Origin: Thermococcus barophilus MP
GTDB taxonomy: Archaea; Methanobacteriota_B; Thermococci; Thermococcales; Thermococcaceae
Direction of reading: 5' to 3'
Length of the DNA: 64,000 nucleotides
Assembly (NCBI RefSeq): GCF_000151105.2
Contig: NC_014804.1
Location: 1,786,567-1,850,566, forward strand
The notes beneath the pieces are model-generated. The model was not told the origin of the DNA, made no database searches, and saw nothing but the letters and a program-made list of their open reading frames with translations. A program made the translations under genes and the position numbers. Below are positions 47,721-56,920 of this stretch, piece after piece. Position 1 is the first letter of the stretch, and every line of letters starts with the position of its first letter.

Positions 47721-47996
47721 ATGAGCGATTTCAACATTGTTGGTGTTATTAAGGTTATGCCCACAAGCCCAGAGGTTGATCTGGACAAGCTTGAGGAAAA
47801 CATAAAGAAGGCAATACCAGAGAAGTACGGTTTCGTTAAGATTGAAAGGGAGCCAATAGCATTCGGTTTGGTTGCTCTTAAAGTTTACGTCCTTGCCAAG
47901 GACGAGGAAGGCTACTCCCTTGACGAAGTTGCCGATGCATTCAGAAAGGTTGAAGACGTTGAGAGCGCCGAGGTAGAAAGCGTCTCAAGAATTTGA
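47721..47996 (+). CDS. ef1b: Elongation factor 1-beta (aEF1B)
   Basis: GDP/GTP exchange factor for aEF1-alpha, 91 residues. It has the family layout FNIVGVIKVMPTSPEVDLDK, EPIAFGLVALKVYVLAKDEEG and the end VEDVESAEVESVSRI. Archaeal EF1B consists of this single exchange domain. The start ATG follows GAGGTGATT. It is cotranscribed with the zinc-ribbon gene. Confidence 0.95.
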   Translation: MSDFNIVGVIKVMPTSPEVDLDKLEENIKKAIPEKYGFVKIEREPIAFGLVALKVYVLAKDEEGYSLDEVADAFRKVEDVESAEVESVSRI

Positions 47997-48030
47997 TAAA
48001 TGGGGCAAATGCCCCACAGGATATTCTTTT

Positions 48031-49038
48031 TTAAATCCCAATGTTTAGAAATGTGGGGCTTTTTAGGTCTTCTAAGATCTCACTTAATGATTCGTTGCTA
48101 ATTTTGCTGTAAACTTCCTCAAACTTATTCTCTCTACCTTCTTTCATCTTTGCGAGTTCTCTGATTGCCGTGAAGAAGTTCTTGAGCTCTTTGTCTTCTT
48201 CGAAGGCATTCACTAAAACGTCAATGTTTTCATAAACTTCTCTGTAGAGCTTCTCGTTGAATAGATCTTTTACAAACTCAGTTAATGTGTCAAATGCAAA
48301 TTCAAAAAGCTCTTCATTTTCCTCAGCTTTTGCAAGTGCAAGGCTTAGCGATTTGAATGCGCCTTTATAATCCTCCCTGCCCGCATATACTTCAGCCTCG
48401 ATCAACCTTGCATTTATTTCAATGTCTGTATCTCTTGGGGTCTTCAAGACCTCTTTAATCAGTTCCTCAGCTTTTTTATCTTCCCCTTTTTCATAGTAGA
48501 AGTGGGCAAGATCAATTAGGCTTATTAGGTAGTTTTTTTCATCCCCTAATTCCTCAAATAGTGTTCTTGCTTTCTCCATAAGCTCAATTGCCTTATCCAA
48601 ATCACCAAGCTCTTCGTAGTTTACTGCCATGTGTGCTAAGGTTAACGCCTCTTCTTTTTTGTCGCCTCTTTTTCTTTCCAGCTCTAATAACTTTTCATAG
48701 ACATCTATCGCTTTATCTGGCATGCCAAAATGCTCATAGGCATCTGCCAAGTAATACAATGCTTCGCTGTACTTCTCTTCATCACCTTTATGCTTCTCTG
48801 CAATTTTCTTGTAAACTTCAATGCCTTTTTCAATCTCATCAAGGTGTGCATAAATGTGTGCAATTTCATGAGCGAGCTCATAGGCTAACTCACCTTCACA
48901 CTCCAAAGCTAAATCCTCAAGTTTTTTGAGCAGTTCTCTAAGCTCATCCTCTTTTTCGATCTCTTCAAGGTAATCGTCAAGATGCTCAAGAACTGCTTCA
49001 CAGTCTTTCCTTTTTAGGGCTTTTTCAAACTCCTTCAT
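48031..49038 (-). CDS. Tetratricopeptide-repeat protein
   Basis: A 335-residue helical protein with at least four TPR motifs, such as ALYYLADAYEHFGMPDKAIDVYEKLLELE, ALTLAHMAVNYEELGDLDKAIELMEKARTLFEELGD and LISLIDLAHFYYEKGEDKKAEELIKEV. It is very acidic, as is usual for Thermococcales proteins of this kind, and has no export signal. TPR proteins act as interaction scaffolds; the partner is unknown. The start is ATG 49038, five bases after GGTGA. Confidence 0.85.
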   Translation of the reverse strand: MKEFEKALKRKDCEAVLEHLDDYLEEIEKEDELRELLKKLEDLALECEGELAYELAHEIAHIYAHLDEIEKGIEVYKKIAEKHKGDEEKYSEALYYLADAYEHFGMPDKAIDVYEKLLELERKRGDKKEEALTLAHMAVNYEELGDLDKAIELMEKARTLFEELGDEKNYLISLIDLAHFYYEKGEDKKAEELIKEVLKTPRDTDIEINARLIEAEVYAGREDYKGAFKSLSLALAKAEENEELFEFAFDTLTEFVKDLFNEKLYREVYENIDVLVNAFEEDKELKNFFTAIRELAKMKEGRENKFEEVYSKISNESLSEILEDLKSPTFLNIGI

Positions 49039-49320
49039 GACTCTCACCATCAATGGTTTGTTATGTTGAGGTTAAAAATCTATGGCAAAGTGTCTATAAG
49101 GGAATCTCGTTAGTGTTTTAGATTAGAAATCATGTTTCCTGATGCGTAAAATGATAGTAGGTTCCTATTTCATCAAAAAGACTTGATATTGTGTCTGGAC
49201 ATTCTACATTTGTAATCGAAAAATTTATAAATAATCCAAAGGAACCTATGAGTGGAAACAACAAATTGTGAATAAAAGCTGTTATGGTATAATTTAAAAA
49301 ATTAAAGGAGGTGGGCGGAG

Positions 49321-50964
49321 ATGGCCCAGCTCGCAGGACAACCAATCTTAATTCTGCCTGAGGGAACTCAGAGATATGTTGGTAAGGACGCCCAGAGGTT
49401 GAACATCTTGGCTGCAAGGATTGTTGCTGAGACCGTTAGAACAACTTTAGGACCAAAAGGAATGGACAAAATGCTCGTTGACAGCCTTGGCGACATCGTT
49501 ATCACAAACGACGGTGCAACTATTCTCGATGAGATGGACATCCAGCACCCAGCTGCAAAGATGATGGTTGAAGTCGCAAAGACCCAGGACAAGGAGGCTG
49601 GTGACGGTACAACCACAGCAGTTGTTATTGCCGGTGAGCTCCTCAGGAAAGCTGAAGAGCTGCTCGACCAGAACATTCACCCAAGCATCATCGTCAAGGG
49701 TTACACAATGGCTGCCGAGAAAGCACAGGAGATACTTGACAGCATCGCAAAGGATGTCGATGTCAACGATGAAGAGACACTCCTCAAGGCAGCAATCACC
49801 GCAATCACTGGAAAGGCAGCTGAGGAGGAGAGGGAGTACTTGGCAAAGCTTGCCGTCGAGGCTGTCAAGCAGGTTGCAGAGAAGGTTGGCGACAAATACC
49901 ATGTGGACATTGACAACATCAAGCTTGAGAAGAAGGAGGGTGGAAGCGTTAAAGATACAAAGCTCATCAAGGGTGTTGTAATCGACAAAGAGAGGGTCCA
50001 CCCAGGAATGCCAAAGAGGGTTGAGGGAGCTAAGATTGCACTCATCAACGATGCAATTGAGGTCAAGGAGACAGAGACAGATGCTGAGATCAGAATCACA
50101 AGCCCAGAGCAACTCCAGGCATTCCTCGAGCAGGAGGAGAGAATGCTCAAGGAGATGGTTGACAAGATCGTTGCAACAGGAGCAAACGTTGTCTTCTGCC
50201 AGAAAGGTATTGATGATTTAGCACAGCACTATTTGGCTAAGGCTGGAATCCTGGCAGTGAGGAGAGTTAAGAAGAGTGACATGGAGAAGTTAGCAAAAGC
50301 AACAGGAGCCAAGATAGTCACAAACATCAGAGACCTCACACCAGATGACCTCGGTTACGCAGAGGTCGTTGAGGAGAGAAAGGTCGCTGGCGAGAACATG
50401 ATCTTCGTCGAGGGTTGCAAGAATCCAAAGGCAGTGACAATCCTCATCAGGGGTGGAACAGAGCACGTCGTTGATGAAGTCGAGAGAGCAATGGAGGATG
50501 CAATCAAGGTTGTCAAGGACATCGTCGAGGATGGAAAGATCGTCGCAGGTGGTGGAGCAAGCGAGATCGAGCTCAGCGTCAAGCTCGACGAGTATGCTAA
50601 AGAAGTCGGTGGAAAGGAGCAGCTCGCCATCGAGGCATTCGCCGAGGCACTCAAGGTAATTCCAAGAACATTAGCAGAGAACGCTGGACTTGACCCAATC
50701 GAGACACTCGTTAAGGTCATCGCAGCCCACAAGGAGAAGGGACCAACAGTCGGTGTTGACGTCTTCGCAGGAGAGCCAGCGGACATGATGGAGAGAGGCG
50801 TTATCGAGCCAGTTAGGGTTAAGAAGCAGGCAATCAAGAGCGCAAGCGAAGCAGCAATCATGATCCTCAGAATCGACGACGTCATAGCAGCACAGAAGCT
50901 TGAGAAGGAGAAGGAAGGAGAGAAGGGAGGAGGAAGTGAAGACTTCAGCAGCGACCTTGACTGA
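49321..50964 (+). CDS. ths: Thermosome subunit (group II chaperonin)
   Basis: ATP-driven double-ring folding chaperonin, 547 residues. It has [20 protein letters not shown], the ATP-site [39 protein letters not shown] and [17 protein letters not shown]. The C-terminus is acidic ([12 protein letters not shown]) and lacks the Gly-Met repeats seen in some subunits. Codon use is more GC-rich than that of neighbours, as expected for a highly expressed gene. A TATA element (AAATTTATAAATAA, about 49222-49235) lies about 90 bases before the start. Confidence 0.97.
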   Translation: MAQLAGQPILILPEGTQRYVGKDAQRLNILAARIVAETVRTTLGPKGMDKMLVDSLGDIVITNDGATILDEMDIQHPAAKMMVEVAKTQDKEAGDGTTTAVVIAGELLRKAEELLDQNIHPSIIVKGYTMAAEKAQEILDSIAKDVDVNDEETLLKAAITAITGKAAEEEREYLAKLAVEAVKQVAEKVGDKYHVDIDNIKLEKKEGGSVKDTKLIKGVVIDKERVHPGMPKRVEGAKIALINDAIEVKETETDAEIRITSPEQLQAFLEQEERMLKEMVDKIVATGANVVFCQKGIDDLAQHYLAKAGILAVRRVKKSDMEKLAKATGAKIVTNIRDLTPDDLGYAEVVEERKVAGENMIFVEGCKNPKAVTILIRGGTEHVVDEVERAMEDAIKVVKDIVEDGKIVAGGGASEIELSVKLDEYAKEVGGKEQLAIEAFAEALKVIPRTLAENAGLDPIETLVKVIAAHKEKGPTVGVDVFAGEPADMMERGVIEPVRVKKQAIKSASEAAIMILRIDDVIAAQKLEKEKEGEKGGGSEDFSSDLD

Positions 50965-51173
50965 TTCCTCTAACTTTTCTTCTTAAGTTTTCTTTTGAAA
51001 ATCCTTGGTGAATTTTAAAATACCCTTTTGGTCGTTTTGAAATGCCGTATATTCAAAGAAGATCTCTTTTGGCTTTTGGAGCATTTCTTTTAAAAGCAGC
51101 TAAAAAGTTTTAAGGCATGAACTTAACACTTTTATATTTCGTCTGAAATAACCCAATTGGGGGTGAGCAAACT

Positions 51174-51374
51174 ATGGAAGTTATTGAAGCTATTTATGAG
51201 GACGGTATTTTGAAACCACTGAAGAAACTCAATCTTAAGGAGAAGGAAAAGGTAATCCTTGTAATTAGGGAGAAGGTCATTGATGATGATTTCATTACCC
51301 TCATTGAAGAGCTCAGCAAGAAGGTTCCAAAAGTTGAAAATGCATCTAAACTTCTGGAGGAAGAAAGGAAATGA
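51174..51374 (+). CDS. DUF104-type antitoxin
   Basis: A 66-residue protein starting MEVIEAIYEDGILKPLKKL, the classic DUF104 (AF2212/PG0164) beta-hairpin motif, followed by EKEKVILVIREKV and a charged tail that would cover the toxin. It overlaps the PIN toxin gene by four bases (ATGA). Upstream CCCAATTGGG (51152-51161) is a perfect palindrome beside the ribosome-binding site GGGGGTGAG and may be the autoregulation site. Confidence 0.85.
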   Translation: MEVIEAIYEDGILKPLKKLNLKEKEKVILVIREKVIDDDFITLIEELSKKVPKVENASKLLEEERK

Positions 51375-51811
51375 TTGTGCTCGATGCTAATATTTTAATT
51401 GATGCTCTCTTTGAAAAGAACGAGGAAAGACGAAATCTCGCTCTAGATCTCTTTCAAGCTATCAAGGGAAAAACAGTATATGTCCCAAGAATCTTTATTG
51501 TTGAAGTGGTTTCGATTGCAAAAAGACTTGGAATAGGACTGAGCTTAGAAGAGCTGTTCACATTGGTGGAAAGATTTAACATCAAGGAGGAGAATGAAAT
51601 TTTTAATTTGGCAGTTTATATAGCAGAAAATGTTCATCCCAGAGCTGTTGATTCGTATTATATTGCAACTGCCATCTTGACTGGTAGTATTGTTATTTCA
51701 AATGATAAAACATTAGTAAAGAACTGCAAAAAGGCAGGTATAAAAGCATTCTACTTGGTTGAAGAGCACAAAGAGGCTTTAAATTACCTCAACAAATATA
51801 TTCGATCATAA
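51371..51811 (+). CDS. PIN-domain toxin (VapC-like)
   Basis: Predicted Mg-dependent ribonuclease, 146 residues. The PIN acidic residues are seen in IVLDANILIDALFEK, RIFIVEVVSIAKR, AVDSYYIATAIL and IVISNDKTLVKNCKKAGI. Its overlap with the DUF104 gene marks a toxin-antitoxin pair. VapC proteins usually cleave tRNA or rRNA; the target is not known here. Its last bases overlap the taw3 stop on the other strand. Confidence 0.88.
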   Translation: MIVLDANILIDALFEKNEERRNLALDLFQAIKGKTVYVPRIFIVEVVSIAKRLGIGLSLEELFTLVERFNIKEENEIFNLAVYIAENVHPRAVDSYYIATAILTGSIVISNDKTLVKNCKKAGIKAFYLVEEHKEALNYLNKYIRS

Positions 51812-52396
51812 TCTTATTTCAATCTCTCCCTCAAGCTTCCTCAGCTTTTCCTTGGCTCTTCTCAGCTGGGCGTTGGCTAAGTTAACTATCTTCGCAATGT
51901 ATTCTTCACTCACCCAAAGGGCACCATTTTCTCCTAAGGGAACGTCCATTCTTTCTGTCGAGCGTATTTCAACTACAAGCTTCTTGTGGCTGATGCTCTT
52001 GATGTTTGAATGCTTGAACCCGCAATTCACAGCTAAATTTAAAAGCTCAACAGCATCTTCCAGTGTTTTGGCAGAAACGTGAATTATCGGGCTGTGAAGC
52101 ATGAACCAGAGCATCCCAGAGTTGTGCTTCTTGACCGCTGTTAAGACTTCTTCAGGAGAAACCTCTCTGTGCCACTTGCCAAGCCATTCAGCGTTAACCT
52201 TATCTCCAAACTCTGGCATCTGCATTACCGCTATTCTTCCAGAGCATGAAGATGTTGTGAAGTAGTTTGGAAGGGAGTTTATTTTTTCTAAAAGAGGAAT
52301 TATGTCCTCATCGACTAACCCCTTATCTAAGGCTTCGCTCAGACTTTCCATTGCTTTTCGCTTTTGGAGTTCAAAGTTCTTCTCGTAGAGGAACAT
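51806..52396 (-). CDS. taw3: tRNA wybutosine methyltransferase Taw3 (TYW3)
   Basis: S-adenosylmethionine-dependent N-methylation of the wyosine base at tRNA-Phe G37. The 196-residue protein has the TYW3 hallmark NYFTTSSCSGRIAVM, LGKWHREVSPEEV and SGMLWFMLHSPIIHV, plus the RSTERMDVPLGENG segment. The start is ATG 52396: a TATA element CTTTTTAAACACC lies about 20-30 bases upstream (52415-52427), so the transcript is probably leaderless; a longer frame would begin inside the promoter. It follows the helicase gene on the same strand. With taw1 at 14.6 kb two steps of the pathway are in the window. Confidence 0.93.
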   Translation of the reverse strand: MFLYEKNFELQKRKAMESLSEALDKGLVDEDIIPLLEKINSLPNYFTTSSCSGRIAVMQMPEFGDKVNAEWLGKWHREVSPEEVLTAVKKHNSGMLWFMLHSPIIHVSAKTLEDAVELLNLAVNCGFKHSNIKSISHKKLVVEIRSTERMDVPLGENGALWVSEEYIAKIVNLANAQLRRAKEKLRKLEGEIEIRL

Positions 52397-52439
52397 GAAG
52401 GTAAATTTGTGAAGGTGTTTAAAAAGATTGACATAACCT

Positions 52440-54398
52440 TTAAGCAAAGGGTATGAATGCTCCCTTTTTCTTTACAAACTCCACAAACCTCTTGTAAGTT
52501 GGATGTGCACCCAAAGTTTCGCTGTCTCCAATAGCTATCAACTTGCGCTTTGCCCTTGTTAGAGAAACGTTTAGCCTTCTCAAATCAGTTAAAAATCCAA
52601 GCTCGCCCTTTTTATTGGAGCGAACGAATGAAAGAATAATAACTTCTTTCTCCCTCCCCTGATACCCGTCAACGGTTTTTACTTCAATTTCATCGTTTTC
52701 TATGAGTGAGCTTATTAAATCTCTCTGGTCATCATAAGGCGTTATAACTCCAATTGACTCTGGCCTAATACCCATTCTTAACAATCTTTTTACTATCTCC
52801 TTAACGAGCTTTGCTTCCAGCGGATTCTCCCTTGAAAGCGAACCTTTCCTCTGCCTTTCCCACTTTTCCGGATGTTTGGATGTGTCAACAAAGACTAAGG
52901 GTTCTTTTGGATTTAAGATGGAATCCCAGGGCTCTCCAAAATGGAAAACCCTAATGCCCAAATCGAGCAGAGTTATGTTTTTAACGCCATCATAAGCCTT
53001 AATTCTTCCATTGTAAAATTCTCTGCTTGGGAACTCCATGAGTCTTTCATTCATTCTGTACTGGATTTCAAGCATCTTTGCCTTTGATGGGTAAAGTTTA
53101 ATAAGCTTTTCAAAGAGCGTTTCGCTGAGTTCCTTTGCTTCCTCACTCAAAATCGTTGGGGGTAATTGCTTATGATCCCCAGCTAAGATGAATTTTTTGG
53201 CTTTTGCTATTGGGATTAAAACGCTTGGAATTGTTGCCTGCGAAGCTTCATCCACAACAGCGACATCAAAGTTAATATCCTTTATGAAATCAAGAGCCGC
53301 TGAAGAGTTTGTGCTTAAAACAACATCTGCTTTTGATATTACCTCCCTTATTATTTCTTCCTCAAGCTTTTTGGCTTCATCATACAGCTTTTGAACTTTC
53401 TCGTTAAATGCTATCCATTGGGCCATTGATTTCACAACTCTTGCTGGAATTCCTCTTGCTCCTATTCCTCTCTCTGCGAGCCTTAGAATTTGCCTATCTG
53501 TAAGACCTCTCCGCCATTGAGGTGTTGGTTTTGTACACTGATCTCTGAGCATTGCCAACCTTTCAGCCTTGCTCCTAAGCTCTTTCACCCTCCTAAACTT
53601 CTCGTGGGTTTCAACCTGATAAGCCAGTGTTGATTCCTTTAGGTGCTTTGATACCCTGGAAGGATGTCCCAAGCGAACGAGCTTAACTTTTCCCCATAAG
53701 CGCTCGACTAAGTTATCAACGGCTACGTTGCTCTCTGCAGTCGCCAGAACTTTCTTCCCTCTTTTTACTTCTTGAAGAATAACTTCAGCAAGTGTTCTTG
53801 TCTTTCCAGTGCCGAAGGGGCCGTGTATCAGGAAGAAGTCTTCGCCCCCCAAAGCGAAGCTTACAGCCTTCCTTTGGCTTTCGTTTAGCTGCTTATCAAA
53901 TGGTTTAAATTCAACCTCAACACTTTCTTTGGGCTTTTCTAATCCAAGAGCGAATCTTAATGCCTGCTTTCCGCTTTTGCTGAGCCTTTCAAGGTTTTCC
54001 ATCTGCCTCTTGAAGGTTACATCATTGGCATAGAGGTCGATTCTAACGTTTCTTAACGCCCAAGAAGGAACAGTCTCAAGGGCAACGACAAGAAAGCGCT
54101 TTCCCTTTTCAGTAACAGTCCCAATTAAATCACTTGCCAAAGGATTTCCCCTGCTTATCACAACCAAATCTCCAACGCTGATTTCAGTCTTTATCTCCTG
54201 CTTTCTGCCGTATTTAACGAGTTTGTATCCAAACTCTTCGCCGATGATTTTTCCATTTAAGCCAAGAACAGCTCTTCCCACTTTTTCTCTCTCATAGCCA
54301 GTTAGCTTTCTCATCTCCTCTCGCATAGCCTCTATCTCTGCCTCTCGCTCAAGCTCAACAAGCTCTTTGAGATGGTTAATGTATCGAACTATGTTCAT
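52440..54398 (-). CDS. Superfamily 1 DNA/RNA helicase, Upf1/IGHMBP2-like
   Basis: A 652-residue helicase. Motif I is IHGPFGTGKTRT (about residues 192-203), motif Ia includes ATAESNVAVDNLVERL, motif II is VAVVDEASQAT, motif III LAGDHKQLPPT, motif V VKTVDGYQGREKEVIILS and motif VI LRRLNVSLTRAKRKLIAIGD. An N-terminal beta-barrel (VGDLVVISRGNPLASDLIGTV) matches the 1B domain of the Upf1/Dna2-like family. Functions in RNA quality control or DNA repair are possible. It is followed closely by taw3. Confidence 0.9.
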   Translation of the reverse strand: MNIVRYINHLKELVELEREAEIEAMREEMRKLTGYEREKVGRAVLGLNGKIIGEEFGYKLVKYGRKQEIKTEISVGDLVVISRGNPLASDLIGTVTEKGKRFLVVALETVPSWALRNVRIDLYANDVTFKRQMENLERLSKSGKQALRFALGLEKPKESVEVEFKPFDKQLNESQRKAVSFALGGEDFFLIHGPFGTGKTRTLAEVILQEVKRGKKVLATAESNVAVDNLVERLWGKVKLVRLGHPSRVSKHLKESTLAYQVETHEKFRRVKELRSKAERLAMLRDQCTKPTPQWRRGLTDRQILRLAERGIGARGIPARVVKSMAQWIAFNEKVQKLYDEAKKLEEEIIREVISKADVVLSTNSSAALDFIKDINFDVAVVDEASQATIPSVLIPIAKAKKFILAGDHKQLPPTILSEEAKELSETLFEKLIKLYPSKAKMLEIQYRMNERLMEFPSREFYNGRIKAYDGVKNITLLDLGIRVFHFGEPWDSILNPKEPLVFVDTSKHPEKWERQRKGSLSRENPLEAKLVKEIVKRLLRMGIRPESIGVITPYDDQRDLISSLIENDEIEVKTVDGYQGREKEVIILSFVRSNKKGELGFLTDLRRLNVSLTRAKRKLIAIGDSETLGAHPTYKRFVEFVKKKGAFIPFA

Positions 54399-54448
54399 TT
54401 ATTCCACGCTCCCTCATATCTAACTCTCGATCTTCATTAAAAGCGTTG

Positions 54449-54493
54449 GGTTATCTAACCATAAATTATTTAAAGTTGAATTATTTAAAGTTG
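54449..54493 (+). repeat. Palindrome and 15-bp tandem repeat before the second ATPase gene
   Basis: GGTTATCTAACC (54449-54460) is a palindrome with 5-base arms. It is followed by two exact tandem copies of AATTATTTAAAGTTG (54464-54478 and 54479-54493). Each copy includes a TATA-like TTATTTAAAG, so the promoter itself is duplicated. The gene starts at 54513. Confidence 0.55.
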
Positions 54494-54512
54494 AATAATG
54501 CGGTGATGCATA

Positions 54513-55619
54513 ATGGAGAATCCATTTATATTTGGAGAACCCGCTAAAGGTGAGAAATTCATAGATCGAAAAAGAGAGCTTGAGAGGCTTAGGAATTACA
54601 TCATAAATGCAAGAAATGTGATCATATATTCGCCAAGAAGATTTGGCAAAACATCTCTCATATTGAAGGTGCTTGAAGAACTGAAAGGGGATATAATTCC
54701 CATTTTTATTGATTGTTATTCAGTAACCTCTGAAAAAGACCTTGCAAGCAGGCTTACAAAAAAAGTTCTCCAGCATTACAAGGGAAAGGAGATATGGTAT
54801 GCTGTAAAGAAGCTATTCCAAAATATAACCCCAAAAATTACAATTGAAACGACACCCAGCGTACAAATTGAAATCAGTTATGAAGGTGTTGAAAATTGGG
54901 AGGAAGCGTTAGATTTACCCCAGAAGTTGGCGTTAGACAAAGGTAAGAGGGTTGTTGTAGTTTTTGATGAATTTCAGGAACTTGCAAAATTTGATAATTT
55001 GCTTAAACTCCTGCGGTCAAGATTTCAGCATCACGATAAAGTCAGCTACATCTTTATTGGAAGCAAAAGGCACTTAATGGAATGGATATTTAAGTCAAAG
55101 GAAAGTCCGTTTTATAATTTCGGTGCGCACATTACTCTCAAGGAGATACCTAAGAAGGAATTTGAGATATACATCCAGGATGCATTTAAAAGAGGGAATA
55201 TTAAAATTAAAGAGCATGTTGTGGATTTGATACTCTCTTTGACACGATGCCACCCATATTACACACAAAGACTTTGCTTTGAGCTTTGGTATGTTGGAAC
55301 GCTTAAAAAGGTGGTGGACGAAAAAGATGTGGAAAAAACCTTAAGTGAGCTTATATCAGATTTAGAAGATTCTTATCTACTAATTTGGGAGTCTTTGACT
55401 CCGAACCAAAGAAAAGCTCTACTCGCAGTAGCCAAAGGAGAAGAAGACCTATTTTCAGGAGAATTCTTACGTAAATATGACTTTAAAAGCCCAGCAAGTG
55501 TACAATCTGCCTTGAGAAAGCTTGTGGAAAAGGAGTTAGTTACCAAAATTGGAGAGGCATACAAGGTATCAGACGTTTTCATGGAGTACTGGTTGAAAAA
55601 ACGGTTCCTTGAAGAATAG
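54513..55619 (+). CDS. Archaeal AAA-type ATPase (second copy type)
   Basis: A 368-residue ATPase of the archaeal ATPase family, distantly related to that at 34.2 kb. It begins MENPFIFGEPAKGEKFIDRK, with Walker A SPRRFGKTSL (about residues 40-49), Walker B RVVVVFDEFQEL, sensor SYIFIGSKRHLME and a C-terminal winged helix (LTPNQRKALLAVAKGEEDLF ... LVTKIGEAYKVSDVFMEYWL). Function unknown; such proteins are patchily distributed and often near tRNA genes, as here. The start ATG 54513 follows GGTGATG. Confidence 0.82.
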   Translation: MENPFIFGEPAKGEKFIDRKRELERLRNYIINARNVIIYSPRRFGKTSLILKVLEELKGDIIPIFIDCYSVTSEKDLASRLTKKVLQHYKGKEIWYAVKKLFQNITPKITIETTPSVQIEISYEGVENWEEALDLPQKLALDKGKRVVVVFDEFQELAKFDNLLKLLRSRFQHHDKVSYIFIGSKRHLMEWIFKSKESPFYNFGAHITLKEIPKKEFEIYIQDAFKRGNIKIKEHVVDLILSLTRCHPYYTQRLCFELWYVGTLKKVVDEKDVEKTLSELISDLEDSYLLIWESLTPNQRKALLAVAKGEEDLFSGEFLRKYDFKSPASVQSALRKLVEKELVTKIGEAYKVSDVFMEYWLKKRFLEE

Positions 55620-55629
55620 TATTTTGTTT

Positions 55630-55707
55630 TGGTGGGCCCGCGGGGCTTCGAACCCCGGACCTCCCGCTTATCAGGCGGGCGCTCTGACCAGGCTGAGCCA
55701 CGGGCCC
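55630..55707 (-). tRNA. tRNA-Ile (anticodon GAT)
   Basis: On the minus strand the gene reads GGGCCCGTGGCTCAGCCTGG..., with a perfect acceptor stem GGGCCCG/CGGGCCC, an anticodon arm CCCGC-CTGATAA-GCGGG (anticodon GAT), T-loop GTTCGAA and encoded discriminator A plus CCA (55630-55633). No intron. It lies eight bases downstream of tRNA-Glu and is likely processed from the same transcript. Confidence 0.96.
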
Positions 55708-55715
55708 TCTTCAAC

Positions 55716-55793
55716 TGGTGCCCCGGCCGGGATTTGAACCCGGGTCGCGGGATCGAGAGTCCCGCATGATTGACCGGGCTACACCACCGGGGC
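55716..55793 (-). tRNA. tRNA-Glu (anticodon CTC)
   Basis: On the minus strand the gene reads GCCCCGGTGGTGTAGCCCGG..., with acceptor stem GCCCCGG/CCGGGGC, anticodon arm CGGGA-CTCTCGA-TCCCG (anticodon CTC) and T-loop GTTCAAA, with discriminator A and CCA encoded (55716-55719). A TATA box AAATTTATAAATTT (about 55815-55830) upstream should drive both tRNAs. Confidence 0.95.
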
Positions 55794-55919
55794 GCCGATA
55801 ATCCTAAGCTCTGTCAAATTTATAAATTTTTCGGTAATTTGGGCATTGCTTACTCTTGGCTTCCGTAATCCTTATATCCTCTTCTTTCAACATTAATGTA
55901 CTGGCGTGGGGTGAGTGTT

Positions 55920-56915
55920 ATGAAAGTTTTGATAATGGCTGGCGGTTATGCTACTCGTCTGTGGCCCATTACAAAGGATAATCCAAAAGCACTGCTTCCT
56001 CTGGGAGACAGGTACATCATAGACTACATCCTTGAAAAAACAAAGGAGCTGGGCTTAGAGGTTTATGTATCAACCAACAGATTCTTTGCGAAGTACTTTG
56101 AGGAGTGGAGCAGGGATAAGGATGTCGAGCTCTTGGTTGAAGATACATTTCACGAAGAGGAGAAGCTCGGCACCATTGGAGCCCTACAAGAAGCGATAAG
56201 CAAGCTCGGTTTGGATGATTATCTCATCATCGCTGGAGATAATCTATTCTCCTTCAGCTTGAAGGACTTCTTGGACAAATACAATGGAAAAACGCTGATA
56301 GCTGTCTATGATGTTGGTGACTTCGAGCTTGCGAAGAGGTATGGTGTTGTTCTTCTTGAGGGAGATAAGGTGATTGATTTTGAAGAAAAACCAGTAAAGC
56401 CCAAATCAACCCTCATAAGCACTGGAGTCTATGTATTTCCAAGAGAGATAATGGGAGTGATACCCCAGTACTTGGAAGAGGGCAACAAAGACTCTCCAGG
56501 CTACTTTATTCAGTGGCTCCTATCTAAAGGGACTGAGATTTATGCATACAAATTCGATGAGTACTGGTATGACATCGGAAGTGCGGACAGCTATCTTGAG
56601 GCTTTGAAGACCCTTTTGAGGGAGAGCTACATTGAGGAGATACAGATAAGCCCTTATGCGAAAATTATTTCCCCTGTTGTTATAAAGAGGGGAGCAAAGA
56701 TCCTTGGAAGGTCAATAATTGGGCCATATGCCTACATTGGTGAGGGATGTGTTGTTGAGAATTCTGACATAAGCGACTCAATAATTTTTAAAAACACCAT
56801 AATAAGGAATTCAACAATCTGGCGTTCGATCATTGATGAGAAGTGTGAGATAAGGAATTTAGAGCTTAAGAAGAGCTTAGTCGGTGGGCATGCGAAGATA
56901 CAAAGGGGAGACTAA
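55920..56915 (+). CDS. NDP-sugar pyrophosphorylase (nucleotidyltransferase with left-handed beta-helix)
   Basis: Transfers a nucleotidyl group to a sugar 1-phosphate. The 331-residue protein has the signature MAGGYATRLWPITKDNPKALLP at residues 6-27, a Rossmann-like domain with IIAGDNLF and FEEKP, EYWYDIGSADSYLEAL, and a C-terminal hexapeptide-repeat helix (IIGPYAYIGEGCVVENSDIS ... IIDEKCEIRNLE). The substrate (glucose-1-P, mannose-1-P or other) cannot be decided from sequence. The start is ATG 55920 after GGGTGAGTG. Confidence 0.85.
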   Translation: MKVLIMAGGYATRLWPITKDNPKALLPLGDRYIIDYILEKTKELGLEVYVSTNRFFAKYFEEWSRDKDVELLVEDTFHEEEKLGTIGALQEAISKLGLDDYLIIAGDNLFSFSLKDFLDKYNGKTLIAVYDVGDFELAKRYGVVLLEGDKVIDFEEKPVKPKSTLISTGVYVFPREIMGVIPQYLEEGNKDSPGYFIQWLLSKGTEIYAYKFDEYWYDIGSADSYLEALKTLLRESYIEEIQISPYAKIISPVVIKRGAKILGRSIIGPYAYIGEGCVVENSDISDSIIFKNTIIRNSTIWRSIIDEKCEIRNLELKKSLVGGHAKIQRGD

Positions 56916-56920
56916 TTAAT

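Noticed and set aside
49447-50885. Several long frames antisense or out of frame to the thermosome gene
   Set aside because: They are by-products of the GC-rich, strongly biased codon use of the thermosome gene; their translations are low-complexity Ser/Leu/Cys-rich sequences without any recognisable domain.
55373-55714. A minus-strand frame across the tRNA-Ile gene and ATPase 3' end
   Set aside because: It translates the tRNA sequence itself and lacks a start signal.
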